Position numbers and translations under genes: made by a program. Below, piece after piece: positions 26,778 through 35,559 of a DNA stretch of 64,000 nucleotides; positions within the stretch are counted from its first letter, which is position 1, and each line of letters begins with the position of its first letter. The DNA is taken from contig NZ_LNWY01000007.1 of the NCBI RefSeq assembly GCF_001681715.1, positions 1-64,000 on the forward strand, given 5' to 3'. The notes beneath the pieces are model-generated. The model was given only the letters and a program-made list of their open reading frames with translations. It was not told where the DNA came from and searched no databases. The stretch comes from Tritonibacter mobilis (lineage in GTDB: Bacteria; Pseudomonadota; Alphaproteobacteria; Rhodobacterales; Rhodobacteraceae).

Positions 26778-27722
26778 ATGCTCCTGTTTCTGACGCGCCG
26801 CATCCTGATCGCGCTGCCCACGATCATATTGATCTCGATCTTTGTCTTTGCCCTGCAAAAGCTGCTGCCGGGCGATCCGCTTCTGGTGCTGGCGGGCGAG
26901 GAACGCGACCCGGCGGTGCTGGAACTCCTGCGCGAGAAATACCGCCTGAACGACCCCATCGTGGTGCAATATTTCACATGGGTCTCCAACGCCTTGCAGG
27001 GCGATCTCGGGATCTCTTTGCGCACCAACCAGCCCGTCACCGAACTGATGCTGCAAAAGCTGCCGGTGACGCTGCAACTGGCGGCGATGTCGATGATCTT
27101 TGCGCTGGTGATCGGCGTGCCTGCGGGCATCCTGTCGGCCTATAAAAAGGGCTCGCTCACCGATTATATCGCCAATGTCGTCGCGCTCTCTGGCCTGTCG
27201 ATCCCGAATTTCTGGCTTGGGATCATGCTGATCCTTCTGGTGTCGGTAAAATGGCAACTGCTGCCCGCCTCCGGCTATGTGCCGCTGTCAGAGGATTTCC
27301 TGCAATCCATTCGCACCATGCTGATGCCCTCCTTCGTGCTGGGCACCGCATTGGCGGCCACCATGATGCGGCACACGCGCTCCGCCATGCTGGGCGTTCT
27401 GAGCGCCGATTACGTGCGCACCGCCCGCGCCAAAGGTTTGACCGAGCGCCGCGTGGTGTTGAAACACGCCTTTCGCAATGCGCTGACGCCGATTGTGACC
27501 CTCACGGCGCTGCTGTTTGGCGAACTCGTCGCAGGTGCCGTCCTGACCGAGCAGATCTTCACCATCCCCGGCTTTGGCAAAATGGTGGTCGATGCCGTTT
27601 TTAACCGCGACTACGCCGTGGTGCAGGGCATCGTTCTGGTGACTGCCGTGGGCTTCATTTTTATGAATCTCGTGGCGGACGCGCTCTATTTCATTTTGAA
27701 CCCACGACTGAGAGGGCAGTGA
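26778..27722 (+). CDS. Dipeptide-type ABC importer permease (DppB-like)
   Basis: A 314-residue inner membrane permease of the OppB/DppB family. It starts MLLFLTRRILIALPTIILI, has the LLPGDP motif near residue 33, and the binding-protein-dependent transport (EAA) loop YVRTARAKGLTERRVVLKHAFRN. About six transmembrane helices. Start 26778 is set by the family N terminus; the upstream sequence has only a weak purine stretch, so translation may be lower than for the binding protein. Confidence 0.9.
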   Translation: MLLFLTRRILIALPTIILISIFVFALQKLLPGDPLLVLAGEERDPAVLELLREKYRLNDPIVVQYFTWVSNALQGDLGISLRTNQPVTELMLQKLPVTLQLAAMSMIFALVIGVPAGILSAYKKGSLTDYIANVVALSGLSIPNFWLGIMLILLVSVKWQLLPASGYVPLSEDFLQSIRTMLMPSFVLGTALAATMMRHTRSAMLGVLSADYVRTARAKGLTERRVVLKHAFRNALTPIVTLTALLFGELVAGAVLTEQIFTIPGFGKMVVDAVFNRDYAVVQGIVLVTAVGFIFMNLVADALYFILNPRLRGQ

Positions 27723-27723
27723 G

Positions 27724-28599
27724 ATGACCGAGACCACAGCCCCCATGATGCAGGAACAGCTCGGCAAGGCCGAAAACCGCGTCTGGAAGAAATTCCGCAG
27801 CCATCGCAGTGCCTTGCTCGGAGGTATCCTCGTCAGTTTCTTTGTGCTGATCGCGGTGCTGGCACCGATCCTGCCGATCCCCGATCCCGCCACCACCTCA
27901 TGGAGCGCGGTGCGCAAAGCCCCCTCCATGGCCCATTGGATGGGCACGGATGAGATTGGCCGCGACGTGATGGCCCGCCTGATCTGGGGCGCGCAGGCCT
28001 CGCTTCTGGCAGGCGTCGTCTCGGTGGGCATTGCCATGTGCCTTGGTGTGCCGCTTGGCATTCTTGCCGGGTATTTCGGTGGCTGGACCGATGCCATAAT
28101 CTCGCGCTGTACCGAGGCGCTCTTGGCCGCGCCCTTCCTGATCCTCGCGATTGCGCTGGCGGCCTTCCTCGGTCCCTCGCTCACCAATGCGATGATCGCC
28201 ATCGGGATTTCGGCAACCCCGATTTTTATCCGCCTCACCCGCGGGCAGGTGCTCAATGTGCGCTCCGAGGATTACGTCGACAGCGCCCGCGCCATTGGTC
28301 TGCCGACGCCAAAGATCCTGCGCCGCTATATCCTGCCCAATGTGCTGCCGCCGATCCTTGTGCAGGCGACGCTGACCATCGCCACCGCGATCATCGCAGA
28401 GGCGTCCTTGTCCTTTCTCGGCCTCGGCCAGCAGGCCCCCGCACCCAGCTGGGGGTCGATGCTGAACACCGCCAAGAATTTCCTCAACCAAGCCCCCTGG
28501 ATGGCCATGTGGCCGGGCATCTCGATCTTCCTCGTGGTGCTGGGCTTCAACCTTCTCGGCGACGGGCTGCGCGATGCGCTGGACCCGCGCGAGCACTAA
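27724..28599 (+). CDS. Dipeptide-type ABC importer permease (DppC-like)
   Basis: A 291-residue DppC-family permease with the N-terminal domain WKKFRSHRSALLGG, GTDEIGRDVMARLIWGAQ near residue 80, and the EAA loop YVDSARAIGLPTPKILRRYILPN. It follows dppB with one base between stop and start. Together with DppB it forms the channel. The C terminus LGDGLRDALDPR is standard. Confidence 0.92.
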   Translation: MTETTAPMMQEQLGKAENRVWKKFRSHRSALLGGILVSFFVLIAVLAPILPIPDPATTSWSAVRKAPSMAHWMGTDEIGRDVMARLIWGAQASLLAGVVSVGIAMCLGVPLGILAGYFGGWTDAIISRCTEALLAAPFLILAIALAAFLGPSLTNAMIAIGISATPIFIRLTRGQVLNVRSEDYVDSARAIGLPTPKILRRYILPNVLPPILVQATLTIATAIIAEASLSFLGLGQQAPAPSWGSMLNTAKNFLNQAPWMAMWPGISIFLVVLGFNLLGDGLRDALDPREH

Positions 28600-28620
28600 A
28601 AAGACTAAGGGAGACATATA

Positions 28621-30411
28621 ATGTCCGATTTCACCACCCGGCCCGAGATCCGCGGCACCTTTGGGGTTGCCACCTCGACCCATTGGATCGCCTCCGCTGT
28701 GGGCATGAGCATTCTGGAAAAAGGCGGCAATGCCTTTGACGCCGCCGTTGCCACCGCGCTGGTGCTGCAAGTGGTGGAGCCGCATCTGAACGGCCCCGCA
28801 GGCGATATGCCCGCGATCTTCCACAGCGCGACCACCGGCGAAACAAAGGTGCTCTGCGCCCAGGCCGTCACCCCCGCTGCCGCCACCATTGAGCACTACA
28901 AAGCCCAAGGTCTGACCCTGATCCCCGGCTCGGGGCTGCTCGCCACCGTGGTGCCCGGTGCCTTTGACGGCTGGATGCTGATGCTGCGCGATCATGGCAG
29001 CATGTCCCTGCGCGAGGTGCTGGAACCGGTGGTTTACTACGCCCGCGACGGCCACCCGATGTTGCCGCGCGTGGCCCACACCATCGCAGGCCTTCAGGAT
29101 TTTTTTGAGGCCGAATGGCCCAGTTCGGCGGCCGTCTGGGCGCCAAATGGCGAAGCGCCGAAACCCAACGCCCTGTTTAAGAACCCCGATCTGGCCCGCA
29201 CTTACGCGCGTCTCATTGAGGCCGGCGAAGCCGCAGGCGCGGACCGTGTGGCCCAGATTGACGCGGCGCGCACCGAGTGGCGCGAGGGCTTTGTCGCGGA
29301 TGCGATCTTTGACTACCTCAAGGACGCCTGCGTGATGGATGTCTCCGACAAGAAACACAGCGCGGTTCTGGCCCCCGAGGACATGAAAAACTGGCGCGCT
29401 TCTTATGAGGACACCCTCACCTATGAGTATGAGGGCTGGACCGTCCACAAGACCCACGCCTGGAGCCAAGGCCCGGTTCTGCTACAAGCACTGGCGATCC
29501 TCAAAGGCTTTGACCTTGGCAAAATGGACCCGATGGGCGCAGAATTTGTGCATACGGTGACCGAGGCGATGAAACTCGCCTATGCAGACCGCGAGGCCTA
29601 TTACGGCGATCCCGCGCACTCTGATATCCCGATGGAATACCTCCTGAGCGAGGACTACAACGTCGAGCGGCGCAAGCTGATCACCGCTGAGGCCTCGACC
29701 GAGCAGCGCCCGGGCCGGGTGCCGGGGTTTGAACATCTGGCCGATGCCTATGTTGAGCGCGCCGCACGGGATTTCAACGTGGGCCAAGTGGCCGCACAAG
29801 AGCCGACCATGTCGCATCTGACGGAAAAACGCGGCGATACCGTGCATCTCGATGTGATCGACCGCTGGGGCAATATGGTCGCCGCGACCCCCTCGGGCGG
29901 CTGGCTGCAAAGCTCGCCGGTCATTCCGGGCCTTGGCTTTCCGCTCAACTCCCGCGCCCAGATGTTCTGGCTGGAGGAGGGCCTGCCCACCTCGCTCGCA
30001 CCAAATCGTCGCCCGCGCACCACGCTGACACCGAGCCTTGCGGAAAAGGACGGCATGCAGCTGGTATTTGGCACGCCGGGCGGTGACCAGCAGGACCAAT
30101 GGCAGCTCATCTGGTTCCTGCGCTTTGTGCATTTTGGCATGGAGTTGCAGCAATGTATGGACGCGCCGCTGTTCCACTCGATGCATTTCCAAGGTTCGTT
30201 CTTCCCGCGCGAGGTGCGCACCGCAGAGATGATGCTGGAGCCGAACTTTGGCGCGGCGGTCATTGAGGATTTGCGCGCCCGTGGTCACAAGGTGATCGTG
30301 GCCGATCCATGGACCGTTGGTCGTCTGACGGCGGCCCTGCGGGAACCCGATGGGCTGATGCGGGCGGCTGCAACGCCGCGCCTGATGCAGGCTTATGCGG
30401 TGGGCCGATGA
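28621..30411 (+). CDS. ggt: Gamma-glutamyltransferase family protein without signal peptide
   Basis: A 596-residue Ntn-hydrolase of the gamma-glutamyltranspeptidase family. The N-terminal part has GGNAFDAAVATALVLQVVEPH; the processing/nucleophile site is Thr407 in GDTVHLDVIDRWGN; SPVIPGLGFPLNSRAQMF and NRRPRTTLTPSL follow in the small subunit. The family autocleaves before the Thr and hydrolyses or transfers gamma-glutamyl groups. Most bacterial GGTs are exported, but this one begins MSDFTTRPEIRGTFG with no signal peptide, so it should act on imported substrate in the cytoplasm. AAGGGAG precedes the ATG. Related acylases share the fold, so the exact substrate is open. Confidence 0.88.
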   Translation: MSDFTTRPEIRGTFGVATSTHWIASAVGMSILEKGGNAFDAAVATALVLQVVEPHLNGPAGDMPAIFHSATTGETKVLCAQAVTPAAATIEHYKAQGLTLIPGSGLLATVVPGAFDGWMLMLRDHGSMSLREVLEPVVYYARDGHPMLPRVAHTIAGLQDFFEAEWPSSAAVWAPNGEAPKPNALFKNPDLARTYARLIEAGEAAGADRVAQIDAARTEWREGFVADAIFDYLKDACVMDVSDKKHSAVLAPEDMKNWRASYEDTLTYEYEGWTVHKTHAWSQGPVLLQALAILKGFDLGKMDPMGAEFVHTVTEAMKLAYADREAYYGDPAHSDIPMEYLLSEDYNVERRKLITAEASTEQRPGRVPGFEHLADAYVERAARDFNVGQVAAQEPTMSHLTEKRGDTVHLDVIDRWGNMVAATPSGGWLQSSPVIPGLGFPLNSRAQMFWLEEGLPTSLAPNRRPRTTLTPSLAEKDGMQLVFGTPGGDQQDQWQLIWFLRFVHFGMELQQCMDAPLFHSMHFQGSFFPREVRTAEMMLEPNFGAAVIEDLRARGHKVIVADPWTVGRLTAALREPDGLMRAAATPRLMQAYAVGR

Positions 30412-31157
30412 CCTTTTCGCTGATCGCAAAGGACCCGGCGGACGGCGCGATTGGCGTGATCGTCGCCTCCCGCTTCTTTGCCTGTGGGGCGGCGGTGCCT
30501 TATGTGGGCGCCGCCGTCGCGGTCGCCACGCAGGCCTTCTGCAACCCGGTCTGGGGCACCGAAGGCCGCCGCCGTCTGGCAATGGCAGAGAGCGCCCAAG
30601 ACGTGCTTGGCGATTTTGTCAGACGCGATGCGGGTCAGGCCATCCGTCAGGCGCATATGCTGGATGCGCAGGGCAATTTTGCGGCCCACACCGGTGCTGA
30701 TTGCGTTGACTGGGCCGGGCATCTGATTGCGCGGGATCACTCCGTTGCGGGCAATATGCTGACGGGCCCCGAGGTCATCAAAGCCACCTCCGAGGCCTAC
30801 GCCGCCCAGACCGATCTGCCCTTTGCACAGCGCCTGATTGCCGCGATGCAGGCAGGCGAGGCCGCAGGCGGGGACAAGCGCGGACGCCAGGCGGCGGGTC
30901 TGGTGATCCATCGCGGCGAGGATCACCCATGGCTTGATATCCGCGCCGATGATCACAGTGACCCTTTGGCGGAGCTGGCGCGGCTCTGGGATGTGGCGCA
31001 GGAACGCTATGTGCATTTCGCCAAAGCCATGCCCACTGCGGCCAATTTCTCCGGCCTGCCCACACGCGAGGGGATCGACGCCGACATCCAACGCGCCGAG
31101 GCCGCGCGCAAGGCGGCAGGGATCATCAGCCGCTCTTATGCGATCGACGCGGAGTGA
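30408..31157 (+). CDS. DUF1028 family putative Ntn-hydrolase
   Basis: A 249-residue protein opening MTFSLIAKDPADGAIGVIVAS, then AVATQAFCNPVWGTEG, which are the hallmarks of the DUF1028 family. It keeps the ADDHSDPLAELARLWD stretch near residue 185. The family is predicted to have an N-terminal-nucleophile hydrolase fold; its reaction is not established. It overlaps ggt by four bases (ATGA), so the two are translationally coupled and probably work on the same imported compound. Confidence 0.85.
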   Translation: MTFSLIAKDPADGAIGVIVASRFFACGAAVPYVGAAVAVATQAFCNPVWGTEGRRRLAMAESAQDVLGDFVRRDAGQAIRQAHMLDAQGNFAAHTGADCVDWAGHLIARDHSVAGNMLTGPEVIKATSEAYAAQTDLPFAQRLIAAMQAGEAAGGDKRGRQAAGLVIHRGEDHPWLDIRADDHSDPLAELARLWDVAQERYVHFAKAMPTAANFSGLPTREGIDADIQRAEAARKAAGIISRSYAIDAE

Positions 31158-31171
31158 CCCACAACGACAGA

Positions 31172-31194
31172 AGGCCGGATACATTCCCCGGCCT
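31172..31194 (+). terminator. Weak stem-loop after the DUF1028 gene
   Basis: AGGCCGG (31172-31178) pairs with CCGGCCT (31188-31194) over a 9-nt loop, 15 bases after the stop codon. Only CTT follows, so termination may be partial and gntR may be co-transcribed. Confidence 0.5.
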
Positions 31195-31264
31195 CTTGCA
31201 TTAAACAATTGACCTCTGCCCCGGCAGGCTTTTCTTTGCCGGAAATTTCAGGGAACCTGCACTT

Positions 31265-32005
31265 ATGTCGTCATCCAGCCGCAACTCCTCGATCGAGCCG
31301 ATCAAGCAGCAGGTCTTGGCCCTGATCCGCTCGGGCAGCCTTGCGGCGGATGGCAAACTCCCGACCGAGCGGGTGCTGGCCGAACAATTCGACGTCAGCC
31401 GCCGCGCGGTGCGTCAGGCGCTCGACAGTCTGGAAGAACAGGGGCTGGTCTGGCGCAAACAGGGCAAGGGCACCTTTGCGGGACAGCCCGCCGACCCCAC
31501 CGGCGATCTCGCGGCGCGGATTGCCGGGGAAACCGATGCGCTGCAGGTGATGGAAGCGCGCCTGTGTATCGAGCCGGAGCTGGCAGCCCTATGCGCCAAA
31601 CGGATGCAGCCCGATGAACTTGCGCGTCTGCGCCGTCTGGTGCAGCGGCAGTTTGAATCCAGCGGGCCAGAGGCGATCGAACTCTGGGACGGGGCGTTTC
31701 ACCGGCTGATTGCGCAATGCGCCCGCAATCGCCCGCTGCTCACGGCCTTTGCGCTCTTGGACAAGATCCGCTCCAACCCGGAATGGATTCGCATCCGGGC
31801 CAAAGCGCGCAGCGCGCCCTCGCTGGAGGTGTCGCACTGCGAACATGTCACCATCATCGAGGCGATTGCGGCCCAGAACCCCGAATTGGCGCGCACCGCC
31901 ATGCGCGATCACCTGACCACGCGGTTTGACGCGCTCCGGCAGGAAATGGACCCCGCAGATGCGGCCTGGGCCTCCGTGTTGTTCGACCCGGACACCGGCG
32001 CCTGA
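31265..32005 (+). CDS. GntR-family (FadR/FCD subfamily) transcriptional regulator
   Basis: A 246-residue regulator. N-terminal winged helix about 12-75: GKLPTERVLAEQFDVSRRAVRQALDSLEEQGLV, then GKGTF. The C-terminal all-helical FCD ligand domain runs from about residue 90 (VMEARLCIEPELAALCA) with metal-type positions in FHRLIAQCARN and CEHVTIIEAI-x20-MRDHL. Same direction as the ggt operon and two bases from the next gene, which is convergent. It is the likely controller of the operator at 22952-22972. Confidence 0.88.
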   Translation: MSSSSRNSSIEPIKQQVLALIRSGSLAADGKLPTERVLAEQFDVSRRAVRQALDSLEEQGLVWRKQGKGTFAGQPADPTGDLAARIAGETDALQVMEARLCIEPELAALCAKRMQPDELARLRRLVQRQFESSGPEAIELWDGAFHRLIAQCARNRPLLTAFALLDKIRSNPEWIRIRAKARSAPSLEVSHCEHVTIIEAIAAQNPELARTAMRDHLTTRFDALRQEMDPADAAWASVLFDPDTGA

Positions 32006-32007
32006 TC

Positions 32008-32811
32008 TCAAAGCCAGGCCGCATCCACCTCCGGCAGTGGGATCGCATCCAGCAAATCGCGCGTGTACTGGGCCTGCGGCTGTGCAAATAAATCCGCCGT
32101 CGCCGCGTGCTCCACGATCTCACCTTGGTACAGCACCAACGTGGTGCCACAAAGCCGCCGGATAACCGACAGATCATGGCTGACAAAGGCCAGCGTCAGC
32201 CCCATCTCGGCCACCAGCCGCTCCAAGAGTGTCAGCACCTGCGCCTGCGAGGACACATCCAGCCCCGAGACAATCTCATCGGCGAGGATGAACTCCGGCT
32301 CTGTCGCAATGGCGCGGGCAATACCAACGCGCTGGCGCTGGCCGCCAGAGAGCTCATGCGGAAAGCGATGACGAAACGCCAGCGGCAGCCCCACCTGTGA
32401 CAGCGCTTGACTGACCCGGTCCTTCACATCGTCAAACCCATGCAGCCTGAGCGGCCCCGCAATGATCCCGCCCACCGTGCGGCGCGGATTGAGCGAGGAC
32501 ATCGGATCCTGAAAGATCATCTGAAACCGCTTGCGCAGGGGCCGCAGCGCCGCCTCATCCAGATGGGTGATATCGCGCCCTTCAAACTCCACCAGCCCGG
32601 CCGAAGGTTCCAGCAGCCGCACCAGTGCGCGGCCCAAAGTGGATTTGCCGGAGCCCGAGCCGCCCACGATGCCCAGCACCTCGCCGCGCGCAATGTCAAA
32701 GCTCAGCCCCTTCAGCACCTCCACCCGTGGTGCCGCCCCAAACAGGGGCTTTTGCGCCAAGAGCGGAAACGACAGCCGCAGATCACGGACGCGGTAAATC
32801 GGCTCGCTCAT
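32008..32811 (-). CDS. Second peptide-type ABC importer ATPase (OppF/DppF-like)
   Basis: A 267-residue ATPase: Walker A GGSGSGKST near residue 50, FQDPMSSLNPRRTVG, signature LSGGQRQRVGIARAI, Walker B FILADEIVSGLDVS (Ile in place of the usual Pro after DE, which leaves the catalytic Glu intact). It lacks the Cys-containing C-terminal tail of longer homologues. Last gene of the leftward ABC operon, overlapping the other ATPase by four bases. Confidence 0.9.
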   Translation of the reverse strand: MSEPIYRVRDLRLSFPLLAQKPLFGAAPRVEVLKGLSFDIARGEVLGIVGGSGSGKSTLGRALVRLLEPSAGLVEFEGRDITHLDEAALRPLRKRFQMIFQDPMSSLNPRRTVGGIIAGPLRLHGFDDVKDRVSQALSQVGLPLAFRHRFPHELSGGQRQRVGIARAIATEPEFILADEIVSGLDVSSQAQVLTLLERLVAEMGLTLAFVSHDLSVIRRLCGTTLVLYQGEIVEHAATADLFAQPQAQYTRDLLDAIPLPEVDAAWL

Positions 32812-33668
32812 GTCGTGGTCCTCTCGGCAAAATCCAGTTGCGCCTGCAGATCGTCAAGGATGCTTTGCGGCACCGGCGTCAGGCTCTGGTCGGGATCGGT
32901 ATATTTGGGCGTCGCCGCTAAAAGCGCGCGCGAATAGGCATGCTGGGGCGCGGCAAAAAACGCCTCAACCGAGGCCTCTTCGAGCACCATGCCGCCAAAC
33001 AGCACCGTCAGTTTCTGACAGATCTTGGCCACCACCCCCAGATCATGGGTCACGAACAAAAGCGCCGTATTGTGGCGCTGCTGCATTTCCTTAATGAGGC
33101 GCAGGATTTGTTTCTGCACCGTCACATCCAGCGCCGTGGTCGGCTCATCCGCGATGATCAGTTTCGGCTCCGCCGCAAAGGCCGAGGCAATCAGCACCCG
33201 CTGCCGCATCCCGCCCGACAGCTCATGCGGATAGCTCTGCATCACCCGTTTGGGGTCCGGGATATGAACCTCTGCCAACAGCTCCAGCGCGCGGGCCTCG
33301 GCGTCACGCTTGCTCCAGCCCAGAATATCCACCAGCCGCCGTGTGATCTGCGGCCCGATCCGGCGCACCGGATTGAGCGCGGTCAGCGGATCCTGTGGAA
33401 TAAGCGCCGCCGTCTGGCCGATCACCCGACGCCGCTCTGCGGGGCGTAGCGCCAGCAGGTCCTGCCCATCAAGGCGGATCTCACCGCCGGTGATGTGAAT
33501 GGCGCCGGGCAGCGTGCCAAGGATCGCCTTGCCGATCATGCTCTTGCCCGCGCCACTTTCGCCCACCAGCGCGCGCACTTCGCCTGCGGCCACGTTGAGC
33601 GAAACATCACGCAGGATCGGCACCGGACCCACGCGCGCACTGAGGGAGGTGATTTCAAGAAAGCTCAT
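32808..33668 (-). CDS. Second peptide-type ABC importer ATPase (OppD/DppD-like)
   Basis: A 286-residue ATPase with Walker A GESGAGKSM, IPQDPLTALNPVRRIG, signature [15 protein letters not shown], Walker [15 protein letters not shown] and H-motif THDLGVV. Shorter than typical OppD proteins. It overlaps the permease gene upstream by four bases. Works with the ATPase at 32008-32811. Confidence 0.9.
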   Translation of the reverse strand: MSFLEITSLSARVGPVPILRDVSLNVAAGEVRALVGESGAGKSMIGKAILGTLPGAIHITGGEIRLDGQDLLALRPAERRRVIGQTAALIPQDPLTALNPVRRIGPQITRRLVDILGWSKRDAEARALELLAEVHIPDPKRVMQSYPHELSGGMRQRVLIASAFAAEPKLIIADEPTTALDVTVQKQILRLIKEMQQRHNTALLFVTHDLGVVAKICQKLTVLFGGMVLEEASVEAFFAAPQHAYSRALLAATPKYTDPDQSLTPVPQSILDDLQAQLDFAERTTT

Positions 33669-34516
33669 CGCAGCACCGGATCGAAATAGTCCTTCAGCCC
33701 CTCGCCCAATTGGCTAAAGCTGAGGACGGTGAAAAACAGACAGACCAGCGGGAACACCAGCACCCACCACGCCTGATGGATCGACACGCGACCCTCGGAA
33801 ATCATCGACCCCCAAGTGGGATCATCGGTCGAGATTGAGAGGTTCACAAAGGACAGGATCGCCTCGACAATCACCGCGATGCCCATCTCCAGCGTCAAGA
33901 GCACCACCATGGTCGGCAGCACATTGGGCAGGATCTCAAGCAGCATAATGCCAATGCGCTTGTGCCCCGTCACCTGCGCCGAGGCCACGTAATCCATCGC
34001 CCCCTGCGTCATCGCTTCGGCTCGGATCACGCGGGCAAACCGCGTCCAGTCGATCACCACAATTGCGATGATGATGGACGTCAAACCCGTCCCCATCACC
34101 GCAATCAGCAGGATTGAAAACAGCACCGGCGGAAAGGCCATCCAGATGTCGATGAACCGCGAAATCAACAGATCCGGCCAGCCGCGATAGTATCCCGCAA
34201 TCAGCCCGAGCGTGGTGCCCAGCAGGCAGGTCAGCACCCCGGCAATCAGCCCCACAAACAGCGCCACCCGCGCGCCATAAAGAAGACGGCTCAGCACATC
34301 GCGCCCCAGCGAGTCTGTGCCCAACAGATACCCCGGCTCCGCGCCGGGCAACCAAAACGGTGGCATCCGTCCCAGAAACAGATCCTGCATCAGCGGATCT
34401 TTGGGCGCCAAAAGCGGCGCAAAGACCGCCCCCAGCACCAATAGCGTGAGCCAGCCGCCCGAGAGCCACAACCGTGGCCCGATGGGGCGCTTTATTGCAC
34501 TGCGCGCATCAGCCAT
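33665..34516 (-). CDS. Second peptide-type ABC importer permease (DppC-like)
   Basis: A 283-residue permease with GTDSLGRDVLSRLLYGARVAL near residue 80 (in part) and the EAA loop YVASAQVTGHKRIGIMLLEILPN. About six hydrophobic helices. ATG 34516 (MADARSAIKRP) was chosen because it overlaps the end of the upstream permease by eight bases; a start further upstream would run well into that gene. Confidence 0.9.
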   Translation of the reverse strand: MADARSAIKRPIGPRLWLSGGWLTLLVLGAVFAPLLAPKDPLMQDLFLGRMPPFWLPGAEPGYLLGTDSLGRDVLSRLLYGARVALFVGLIAGVLTCLLGTTLGLIAGYYRGWPDLLISRFIDIWMAFPPVLFSILLIAVMGTGLTSIIIAIVVIDWTRFARVIRAEAMTQGAMDYVASAQVTGHKRIGIMLLEILPNVLPTMVVLLTLEMGIAVIVEAILSFVNLSISTDDPTWGSMISEGRVSIHQAWWVLVFPLVCLFFTVLSFSQLGEGLKDYFDPVLR

Positions 34517-35516
34517 GTCGCAACCTCGGATTAAGCAGCGCATAGGTCAGATCAACGATCAGGTTCACCAGCGTGAACATCAGCGCAAACAGGATGACGA
34601 TGCCCTGGATCAGCGGCAGATCGCGGTTGATCACCGCATCAATCGCCATATTGCCAAGGCCCTCATAGGAAAACAGCCGCTCGATGATCACCGTGCCGCC
34701 AATCAGAAACGTGAACTGCACCCCCACCAGAGTCAGCGTCGGCAGGATCGCGTTTGGCAGCGCTTCGCGGGTGATCACCCGATTTTCGCCGTACCCATGC
34801 GTGCGCGCCAGCGTCACGTAATCCAGATGCATGGTTTCCTTGAGCGATTGCTTCAGCAGCTGTGCAATGATCGCCGCGAGCGGAATGGCCAGCGCCAGCG
34901 CGGGCATGAACATGTGGCTCACCAGATCAAGCCAGATATCAAACCGAAGCCGCAGCACGCTCTCAAAGAGGTAAAAGTTGGTGGCAAACGGCAGATCCAG
35001 CGCAGGGGAAACCCGGCCAGAGATGTGAAACACCGGCCAGAGCACCCCAAAGAGCAGGATCAGCAATAGCCCCCACAGGAAATCCGGCACCGAGAGCGCC
35101 ATGCCGTTGGTGACATCAATCGCACCTTCCGTGCGCGTGCCCCGGTGTCGCGTGCCCGTCAGGGCCAGCACACTGCCGATCACAATGGCGATCACCAGCG
35201 CCATCACCGCCAGTTCAATAGTGGCGGGCAGACGCCCCAGCACCAGCGACAGAACCGGCTGGCGGGTGCTGATCGAGGTTCCAAAATCCCCCTGCAGCAC
35301 ACCTGCGACCCAGATCACAAATTGCTCGGGCAGGGATTTATCAAACCCATAGAGCGCCTTGAGGCGTGCGATATCTTCCTCGCCCGCGCCGGGGGGCAGC
35401 ATCATGGCGATGGGGTTTCCGGGCACCACCCGGATCACAAAGAATACAATGACCGCCACGCCAAACAGCGTGATCAGCATGGAAAGAAGGCGGGTGAGAA
35501 GGGCTCTGACTGGCAT
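34509..35516 (-). CDS. Second peptide-type ABC importer permease (DppB-like)
   Basis: A 335-residue OppB/DppB-family permease beginning MPVRALLTRLLSMLITLFG, with VVPGNP near residue 32 and the EAA loop YVTLARTHGYGENRVITREALPN. Compared with the first DppB (26778-27722) it has an extra hydrophilic loop in the middle, around residues 115-185. Follows the binding-protein gene after a 43-bp gap holding a hairpin. Confidence 0.9.
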   Translation of the reverse strand: MPVRALLTRLLSMLITLFGVAVIVFFVIRVVPGNPIAMMLPPGAGEEDIARLKALYGFDKSLPEQFVIWVAGVLQGDFGTSISTRQPVLSLVLGRLPATIELAVMALVIAIVIGSVLALTGTRHRGTRTEGAIDVTNGMALSVPDFLWGLLLILLFGVLWPVFHISGRVSPALDLPFATNFYLFESVLRLRFDIWLDLVSHMFMPALALAIPLAAIIAQLLKQSLKETMHLDYVTLARTHGYGENRVITREALPNAILPTLTLVGVQFTFLIGGTVIIERLFSYEGLGNMAIDAVINRDLPLIQGIVILFALMFTLVNLIVDLTYALLNPRLRHG

Positions 35517-35527
35517 ATATGTATGAG

Positions 35528-35552
35528 GGGCAGCCCATCTGCCGGGCTGCCC
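35528..35552 (-). other. Stem-loop after the second peptide-binding-protein gene
   Basis: GGGCAGCCC (35528-35536) and GGGCTGCCC (35544-35552), a perfect 9-bp stem with a 7-nt loop, between the binding-protein stop and the permease start. No T-tract. Confidence 0.7.
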
Positions 35553-35559
35553 ACCGTCC

